Part shown: positions 58,757-64,000 of the stretch, piece after piece
Position numbering within the stretch: the stretch's first letter is position 1
Layout of the letters: each line of letters starts with the position of its first letter
Assembly: GCF_036084755.1 (NCBI RefSeq)
Contig: NZ_CP107968.1
Coordinates: 3,813,501-3,877,500, forward strand
DNA from: Streptomyces sp. NBC_00370
GTDB taxonomy: Bacteria > Actinomycetota > Actinomycetes > Streptomycetales > Streptomycetaceae
DNA length: 64,000 bases
Reading direction: 5' to 3'
Position numbers and translations under genes: made by a program
The notes under the pieces: model-generated
What the model was told of the DNA's origin: nothing
Seen by the model: the letters and a program-made list of their open reading frames with translations, nothing else
The model's database searches: none

Positions 58757-60412
58757 CTACGGGACCTGCGTGCGGCCCGGCGCCGCCACCGCGTTCGTCC
58801 CCGTCACCTTCGTGCCCGGGTGCAGGTACGAGCAGACGAACGCGACCGCGAGCGCGCCCGCCATCGCGTAGAACACCGCCCTGTTGGCCTCGGCGAAGTC
58901 CATCCGGATCGCGCCGATGGAGTCCCGCAGCGCAGTGGCGACCGGGCCGGAGCCGGTCGGGGTGCGGGAGTCCGCGTTGCCCGTGATGGATTCGGCGATG
59001 GTGTGGGCGGCGCTGTGCGCAGCGCCGTCCGGGACGCCTTTGGACTCAAGTGTGTCGACGACCCGGTTGGTGGTGACATGCGTGAGGACCGTGCCGAACA
59101 CGGCGAGACCGATGCTCGCCGCGTAGTTGCGTACGGTCTGGGTGATGCCGGTGACCTCGCCGTACGAGGCGCCGATCGCGCGGTTGACCGCGTCCGTCGA
59201 TGCGGGCGCCAGCAGGAAACCGATCCCCGCGCCGGCCAGCGCGGCGTACGGCCACTGGTCGTGCATGGACAGGTCGGTCATCTTGCCGGCCCACAGCGCG
59301 AACCCGATGGCGCCCAGCGCGGTGCCGAGCTTCATGGCGGGGCGCGCGCCCCGGCTGTCCAGGATCCGGCCGCCCCACTGGGACGCGATGCCGAAGCCGA
59401 TGAAGAAGTAGAGGAGGTAGAGCGCGGCCTGGTTCGGTGAAGCGCTGAGGGAGACCTGGGCGTAGACCGAGGCGAAGAAGAAGACCGGGACGAAGGCGAG
59501 CATCGCGAAGAACAGCACCACCATGTCGACGGTGAACGCCCGGTCCTGGAAGACCCGCAGCTTGATCAGCGGATGCGCCTGCTGCAGCTCGTACACACCG
59601 AACAGCCCCAGGATCAGCAGGCCGCCCACGATGCAGGCCCAGGTCGTGGCGCTGCTCCAGCCCCAGGCCGACGCCTGCTGGAAGCCGAGGACGCTCAGCG
59701 CCATGCCGCCGGCGACCAGGATCGCGCCGGGTACGTCGAGGGGTTCGCGGCGCGCGATGTTGGGGATCTTCGCCAGCGCCGTCAGGACGAGGGCGATCAG
59801 CGCGACGGGCACGTTGACCCAGAAAATAGCCCGCCAGGTCCAGTCGGTGAGCCAGCCGCCGAGCAGCGGCCCGACGGCGGTCAGCGCGCCGGACAGACCG
59901 AAGAACAGCGCCAGGGCCCTGCCCCGCCGCTGCACCGGGAACACCGCGATGACGACGGCGAGCGCTGCGGGGAACATCAGCGCGGCGCCGAGCCCCTGGA
60001 CGGCGCGGAAGATGATCAGCCAGCTCTGCGCGAAGTCGTTGTTCGGTACGCAGCCGCACAGGACGGACGACAGGACGAAGACCAGCGTGCCGATCACCAT
60101 CACCCTGCGGTGCCCGAAGATGTCGGCCAGCCGGCCGCCGAGCGCGAAGAAGGCCGCCAGCGCCAGCAGATAGGCGTTGACGACCCATTGCATGCCGGAC
60201 GCGGACAGACCGAGTTCATGGATGATGTCCGGCGCGGCGATGGCCACGATGGTCTGGTCGATGAAGGTCATCGAAACGGCGAAGAGCATCGCCGCCAGCG
60301 CCATTTTCTGGTTCGGTGCGTGTTCGGCGCCGTCGCCGGTGCCGCCGCTGGTGCTGCTGGTGCTGCTGGTGCCGCTGCTGGTGTCGCCGCTCTTACCGGC
60401 ATGCTGACTCAT
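58757..60412 (-). CDS. DHA2 family MFS transporter (14 TM)
   Basis: 551-residue proton-driven exporter. After a Ser/Thr/Gly-rich tail (1-30) about 14 TM segments follow, starting AALAAMLFAVSMTFIDQTIVAIAAPDI (DHA2 D1 motif). Motif A is GGRLADIFGHRRVMVIGT, motif C is FGLSGALTAVGPLLGGWLTDWTWRAIFW. A long loop at about 455-510 is outside. Start ATG 60412. It is convergent with nos (stop codons 13 bases apart). It may export an antibiotic or a product linked to nos, but no evidence ties them. Confidence 0.93.
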   Translation of the reverse strand: MSQHAGKSGDTSSGTSSTSSTSGGTGDGAEHAPNQKMALAAMLFAVSMTFIDQTIVAIAAPDIIHELGLSASGMQWVVNAYLLALAAFFALGGRLADIFGHRRVMVIGTLVFVLSSVLCGCVPNNDFAQSWLIIFRAVQGLGAALMFPAALAVVIAVFPVQRRGRALALFFGLSGALTAVGPLLGGWLTDWTWRAIFWVNVPVALIALVLTALAKIPNIARREPLDVPGAILVAGGMALSVLGFQQASAWGWSSATTWACIVGGLLILGLFGVYELQQAHPLIKLRVFQDRAFTVDMVVLFFAMLAFVPVFFFASVYAQVSLSASPNQAALYLLYFFIGFGIASQWGGRILDSRGARPAMKLGTALGAIGFALWAGKMTDLSMHDQWPYAALAGAGIGFLLAPASTDAVNRAIGASYGEVTGITQTVRNYAASIGLAVFGTVLTHVTTNRVVDTLESKGVPDGAAHSAAHTIAESITGNADSRTPTGSGPVATALRDSIGAIRMDFAEANRAVFYAMAGALAVAFVCSYLHPGTKVTGTNAVAAPGRTQVP

Positions 60413-60428
60413 GCCGGGATTGTCCACT

Positions 60429-60462
60429 GTGTACCGGGGAATTCTGATTATCCCCGGTACAC
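60429..60462. promoter_or_regulatory. Perfect 12-bp palindrome between metzincin and MFS gene
   Basis: GTGTACCGGGGA (60429-60440) and TCCCCGGTACAC (60451-60462) flank ten AT-rich bases. It follows the metzincin stop by 14 bases and precedes the MFS start by 17, so it could be a terminator or the MFS operator. Confidence 0.7.
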
Positions 60463-60475
60463 CAGGCATGGCGTG

Positions 60476-61303
60476 TTACGAGGCGGAGCCGCCGAACGCG
60501 CCCATCTCGACGCCCACACCCGCACCCGCACCGGGCGCCACAGTCTCGGGGCCCTTCTTCGCGGCCGGCGCCGGCAGCGTCCAGTTCGCGGCGAGCTGCT
60601 TGAGCCCCGGGGTCTCCAGCGAGGTGAACTTGCCGCCGTCGGCCGCGGCCGTGTAGCCGCCGTTGGGCGAGCACATCACCGGCAGGTACTTGTCCGTCGT
60701 CAGGTCGCACTCGAAGGAGGCGACCGTGCCGTCACCGTCGAGGTCCTTGTTGGGGTGGTCGAGACCGATCGTGTGGCCGATCTCGTGGACGACCGCGTTC
60801 TTGATCTTGGACGCGTTGACCGTCGCGTCGGTGCTGAACCAGTTGGGCTCGGTCCAGTACTCGGTGTCGATCCACGCCCAGCCGCCCCACGCGCTGCGGT
60901 CGGCGGTGTTGTAGCAGTTCCAGCCACCGGACATGCCCGCCTGGCCGTCCAGCGGGCGGTACTTGGCGCCCAGGGTCAGCACATGGCGCGGGGTGGTCGC
61001 GCAGGCCTCCGTCGAGGCCTTGATCGTCGTCGACAGGGTGAACTTGATGCCCGTCACCGAAGTGAGCTGCGCCGCGGCCTGCTTGGCCGCCGGGGTCAGT
61101 TTGGTCTTGGCGTCGGCGCTGGCGAACTGGATGGTGTAGCCGGTGCCGTCGCCGGACAGCGAGTGGATGTCGGCGAGGGCCTTCCAGCCCTTGCCCGAGT
61201 AGACCTGGGTGCCGGCGGCACTCGCCGACATCGCGGGCAGCAGGCCGAGAGCGGCGCCGGCGGCTATGACGAGGAGATTGCGGCCCAGACGAGTGTGTTT
61301 CAT
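60476..61303 (-). CDS. Secreted metzincin-type zinc protease
   Basis: 275-residue secreted protease. Signal peptide MKHTRLGRNLLVIAAGAALG with cleavage near SASAAG (about 30). The zinc site HEIGHTIGLDHP (about 170-181) gives HExxHxxGxxH, the metzincin pattern; snapalysins have Asp in the third place. Four cysteines (TEACATTPR, GWNCYNT, FECDL, VMCSP) suggest two disulfides. The C-terminus is Pro/Ala/Gly-rich and ends EMGAFGGSAS. GGGGACGG before the ATG at 61303. Probably degrades extracellular protein. Same direction as the MFS gene. Confidence 0.9.
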   Translation of the reverse strand: MKHTRLGRNLLVIAAGAALGLLPAMSASAAGTQVYSGKGWKALADIHSLSGDGTGYTIQFASADAKTKLTPAAKQAAAQLTSVTGIKFTLSTTIKASTEACATTPRHVLTLGAKYRPLDGQAGMSGGWNCYNTADRSAWGGWAWIDTEYWTEPNWFSTDATVNASKIKNAVVHEIGHTIGLDHPNKDLDGDGTVASFECDLTTDKYLPVMCSPNGGYTAAADGGKFTSLETPGLKQLAANWTLPAPAAKKGPETVAPGAGAGVGVEMGAFGGSAS

Positions 61304-61444
61304 ACCGTCCCCGTGGTGCGTCGTTGTGTCTGAGGGCGTCGTTGTCTCAGATTCCGGCGACAATACAGGCCAATGCCTGACGGTCCGTCACCGGTGCTGA
61401 TAACGAATCGAGGGCGGGGGGCAGACCCGGCGGGCGGGAGGTGT

Positions 61445-61495
61445 GGGCGTCAGTGGGGCAGTGGGCTCGGAGGCGCGGGCGTCAGTGGGGCAGTG
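61445..61495. repeat. 19-bp direct repeat at the beta-helix gene end
   Basis: GGGCGTCAGTGGGGCAGTG occurs at 61445-61463 and 61477-61495, 32 bp apart. The second copy contains the last codons and stop of the beta-helix gene, so the gene's 3' end was duplicated. Confidence 0.85.
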
Positions 61496-63086
61496 TGCGC
61501 TGGGCCTCGTACAGATTGACGGGCAAGACCGCCTCGGGACTGCCGTAGTACTCGCTGCGCGTGTGCAACTCGCCCTCGAAGTCCGGCACATCGATCTGGT
61601 CGAACTCGCGCACCTCGCTGATGCCGACCGTCGCGCTGTACGGCGCGATCTCGTCGATCTTGATCAGACCGGCGCGTTCGTTGGTGACGGTGACGTTCCA
61701 GTGCACGAAGCGCGCGCCGTAGAGCGGGCCCGCCGTACCGTCGCCGCCGTGCCGGCCGTCGTTGGCGACGGTGACCTCGGTCCGTACGGCGGCGAACGGC
61801 AGCCCCCGGTGGGTGTCGAACGTGCCCGTCTCCATCCGGCCGCGCGACCAGACGTTGTAACTGGACAGACCCTCGACGTTGACGCCGTGCAACTGGGTGC
61901 TCTCGGGCGCCGGTGCCGTGCGGCGCTCGATCGCGAAGTCCTCGACGAGGTTGTCGTGCGATCCCTCGCGGCAGTAGTACGGGTGGTGCGCGCCGCGCCC
62001 GGCGACACGGGTACGGCGCAGGGTGCAGGCGGAGGCGGCGACCAGGCCGAAGCCGTTGTCGACGTGCCGGGCGACGATGTCGTCGGCCCAGCAGTCGTAG
62101 GCGCACTGGAGGACGACGCCGTTGTGACCGGTGTCCAGCAGATGCGGCGGCTGTGGAGTCTCGGCCGCCTCCAGCGTCAGCGCCTCGACGCCCGAGCCGG
62201 TGAGTGGGGTGATGAGCGTGGTGAGCTGCGGGGACCACTCGGGGCGTGCGTCGAGGGGCAGGGGGCGCTCCAGGGTGACGCGGCCGGGGACCGTGCCCCC
62301 TTCGCCCGCCGCGTCCGTACCCGTATCCGCTTCCACCGCCACGATCCGTACCGGCCACTCGTACGGCAGATACGACGTCAGCTTCGTCTTGCCCGTCCAG
62401 TCGTACGTGGCGGTGCCGGGCCCGTCCCCCGCCATGTGCGCCAGCAGCGTGTGGTCCGCGTCGTCGGCGAGCTGGAGCAGTACGAGCTGCCCCGGCCGCA
62501 GCCGTGACACATCGGCGGCTCGGACCGTACGGTCGCCCCGCGCGGCGGGTGCGAGCGCGCTGAGGGGCTGCCACTCGTCGCGTTCGTTGCCGGTCCAGCC
62601 CTCGTGCGGCGAGCGTCCGGCCCTGATCGCGTCGGTCAGCGCGGTCCAGCGGTCCTGCGGGCACAGCCACAGCAGTCCGCCCGCCCAGGACCAGGAGGAC
62701 TTCCGGCCGCCGTCGCGCGGACCGTAGGGGCCGATCAGCTCGGTGAGGTCGCGCGGCGCGTACAGGGTGGTGCGGTCACTGCCCGCGCCACGCAGCACGA
62801 CACCGCTGTGGCCGATCCGAATCACGTCGTTGATCAGGTACCTGCCGGCCGGCACGGTGACCGTGCCGCCGCCCCGCTCCCCCGCGGCGGCGAGGGCGCG
62901 GTTGATCGCGGGCGCGTCGTCGGTGACGCCGTCGCCCACGGCGCCGTACTCCCATACGTCGGAAACGACCGGATACTCGGGCAGCCGCTCGGCGCCGCCC
63001 CGCTGCCCTGCCTGTCCGACGTAGGGGATCTGCGGATGGGTGTAGGGCGAGCCGGCGAACTCACGCCAGAGTTCGGACGTACCCAT
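61482..63086 (-). CDS. Right-handed parallel beta-helix protein (pectate lyase_3/GH28-like)
   Basis: 534-residue protein. Residues about 38-115 carry the hallmark of GH28-like beta-helix proteins: VSDVWEYGAVGDGVTDDAPAINRALAAAG then GGTVTVPAGRYLINDVIRIG (about 41-92). Helical coils continue to about 500 (LVLLQL, DCWADDIVARHVDNGFGLVAAS, SHDNLVEDFAIE). No signal peptide or catalytic carboxylate trio that I can assign, so it may be cytosolic, secreted without a signal, or a non-enzyme. The gene stops at 61482 and a direct repeat follows. Neighbour of the YbjN gene. Confidence 0.82.
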   Translation of the reverse strand: MGTSELWREFAGSPYTHPQIPYVGQAGQRGGAERLPEYPVVSDVWEYGAVGDGVTDDAPAINRALAAAGERGGGTVTVPAGRYLINDVIRIGHSGVVLRGAGSDRTTLYAPRDLTELIGPYGPRDGGRKSSWSWAGGLLWLCPQDRWTALTDAIRAGRSPHEGWTGNERDEWQPLSALAPAARGDRTVRAADVSRLRPGQLVLLQLADDADHTLLAHMAGDGPGTATYDWTGKTKLTSYLPYEWPVRIVAVEADTGTDAAGEGGTVPGRVTLERPLPLDARPEWSPQLTTLITPLTGSGVEALTLEAAETPQPPHLLDTGHNGVVLQCAYDCWADDIVARHVDNGFGLVAASACTLRRTRVAGRGAHHPYYCREGSHDNLVEDFAIERRTAPAPESTQLHGVNVEGLSSYNVWSRGRMETGTFDTHRGLPFAAVRTEVTVANDGRHGGDGTAGPLYGARFVHWNVTVTNERAGLIKIDEIAPYSATVGISEVREFDQIDVPDFEGELHTRSEYYGSPEAVLPVNLYEAQRTLPH

Positions 63087-63191
63087 GCGCTGTTCCCCCT
63101 CGGATCGCCCTCTGCAGCACCGAGCATGTCACGGAAGAAAGCGCTTACGGAAGGGTTATGAGAGGGACGGAGGGGACGGGCGCGAGAGGCC

Positions 63192-63800
63192 TCAGTCGGC
63201 CGGCCGCTGCGTGAGATGCGCGAAGGCGTCCAGATTCCGCGTCGGCTCGCCCCGCGAGACCCGCCACGCGTACTCCTTGCGGATCGCGGTCGCGAACCCC
63301 AGCTCAAGCAGGGTGTTGAACGACCCGTCCGCCTCCTGGAGGACCGAGCCGAGCAGTCTGTCGATCTCGTCGTCGGACACGGCGGCCAACGGGAGCTTGC
63401 CGGTCAGATAGATGTCGCCGAGCCGGTCGACCGCGTAACTCACCGCGTACAGCTTGAGGTTGCGCTCCAGCAGCCAGCGGTGGACGCCATCGGTGTTCTC
63501 GTCGGGGTGCCGGACGACGAAGGCGTTGACCGACAGCGAGTGCTTTCCGACGCGCAGGGAGCAGGTCGTGGACAGCTTGCGGGTGCCGGGGAGCGTGACG
63601 ACGTACGACCCGGGCTCCGGGCTCTCCCACTCCAGCTCGGCGCCCTGGAGCGCCCGCGTGACGATCTCGGCGGCGTTCTGCTCGGCGCTCCGGGAGTCAC
63701 CCCCGGACTCGCCGCCGGACCCGCCGGCAGCCCCGCCGCCGGACCCGCCGTCGGACTTGCCCCGGGGTTCGCTCTGCTCCTGCCCGTACTCCTCAGCCAT
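63192..63800 (-). CDS. YbjN domain protein
   Basis: 202-residue protein. A Gly/Ser/Glu-rich N-terminus (about 1-40, GGGAAGGSGGESGG) precedes the YbjN domain (about 42-175): VVTLPGTRKLSTTCSLRVGKHSLSVNAFVVRHPDEN (about 68-103), LYAVSYAVDRLGDIYLTGKLPL and VLQEADGSFNTLLELGF. YbjN proteins are small adaptors or stress factors of unclear role. It starts five bases after the mshA stop, as in other Streptomyces, and is likely cotranscribed with mshA. A repeated ATGGCTGAGGA precedes the start. Confidence 0.9.
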   Translation of the reverse strand: MAEEYGQEQSEPRGKSDGGSGGGAAGGSGGESGGDSRSAEQNAAEIVTRALQGAELEWESPEPGSYVVTLPGTRKLSTTCSLRVGKHSLSVNAFVVRHPDENTDGVHRWLLERNLKLYAVSYAVDRLGDIYLTGKLPLAAVSDDEIDRLLGSVLQEADGSFNTLLELGFATAIRKEYAWRVSRGEPTRNLDAFAHLTQRPAD

Positions 63801-63805
63801 GATCC

Positions 63806-64000
63806 TCAGCCATGGTGCGAGCGTACGCGACGGCGCCGGTCGTGCACCGCCGCCGTGTACACGTCCGCCGTCGCCGAAGCCGCCGTACCCCAGCCGAAGG
63901 ACTGGGCGTGCCGGGAGGCCGCGGCGCCCATGCTGTCGACCAGCTCGGGGTGGTCGACGAAGCGGCCCAACGCGTCGGCGTAGGCGGCCGGTTCGTGGCC
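63806..64000 (-). CDS. mshA: D-inositol-3-phosphate glycosyltransferase MshA, 3' end (partial)
   Basis: The last 64 residues of an open frame that runs off the right edge: GHEPAAYADALGRFVDHPELV (window residues 1-21), then ASRHAQSFGWGTAASATADVYTAAVHDRRRR and end VRSHHG. The ARHAQxFGWxTAASATADVYTAA pattern is typical of MshA, which starts mycothiol synthesis by adding GlcNAc to inositol phosphate. The catalytic domain lies outside the window. The downstream gene is the YbjN protein. Confidence 0.85.
   Translation of the reverse strand, partial: GHEPAAYADALGRFVDHPELVDSMGAAASRHAQSFGWGTAASATADVYTAAVHDRRRRVRSHHG

Overview
The window is high-GC actinobacterial chromosome, almost certainly Streptomyces. 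The genes have strong third-position G/C bias, GTG and even TTG starts are common, and several gene blocks are Streptomyces core-chromosome landmarks: a cdgB-type diguanylate cyclase, msiK, the carD-ispD-ispF-cysS-rlmB block, phoU/phoR-phoP, phosphoglycerate mutase, and the end of mshA at the right edge. I infer the interior of a linear chromosome with several small accessory insertions.

Layout. 0.2-4.8 kb: cdgB, a flavin reductase, arfB, terD and an acetyltransferase. 4.8-6.7 kb: a gene-free block of about 1.85 kb that is a giant imperfect inverted repeat with 121-bp tandem units inside. 6.7-19.4 kb: a secreted M1 peptidase, a pentapeptide protein, two FAD oxidoreductases, a quinone reductase, a 14-TM drug exporter, an APH(6)-like kinase overlapping a GNAT, and a TerD/Mrr fusion protein. 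19.5-27 kb: a YtrA-type GntR/ABC operon with a frameshifted permease, a GGCT-like gene, a decayed flavin oxidase, and a TetR/MMPL exporter pair with a visible operator. 27-34.6 kb: a YgiB/YgiC-like lipoprotein plus glutathionylspermidine-synthase-like pair, SDR/AsnC, assorted small genes, an APH(3'')-like kinase and a methyltransferase. 34.6-36.5 kb: an aldo/keto reductase/TetR cassette flanked by copies of the tRNA-Thr 3' end. 36.7-45.4 kb: msiK (ATPase shared by sugar importers), a nucleotidyltransferase, DoxX, a glycosyltransferase, rlmB and cysS. 45.6-52.4 kb: ispF, ispD, carD, a lipoprotein, phoP-phoR with a PHO box, phoU and a tiny Cys-rich protein. 52.4-56.1 kb: a decaying islet with a truncated DUF4265 gene, two frameshifted genes, DUF1877, GntR and integrase fragments, and an AT-rich 12-bp minisatellite. 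56.2-64 kb: gpmA, a secreted barrel protein coupled to a nitric oxide synthase oxygenase, an exporter, a secreted metzincin, a beta-helix protein, a YbjN protein and the mshA 3' end.

Genes that work together: PhoR senses and PhoP executes the phosphate response, and the PHO box probably controls both phoRP and phoU. ispD-ispF act in successive MEP-pathway steps and are translationally coupled. TetR/MMPL, GntR/ABC and TetR/AKR are self-contained regulator-target modules. msiK serves sugar importers encoded elsewhere.

Several reading frames are broken (ABC permease, flavin oxidase, two islet genes, possibly the M1 peptidase 5' end). Two breaks are one extra base in a C4 run, so assembly error must be separated from real decay. 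The most unusual features are the large palindrome at 4.84-6.69 kb, the TerD/Mrr fusion, the cassette at tRNA-Thr and the AT-rich minisatellite.
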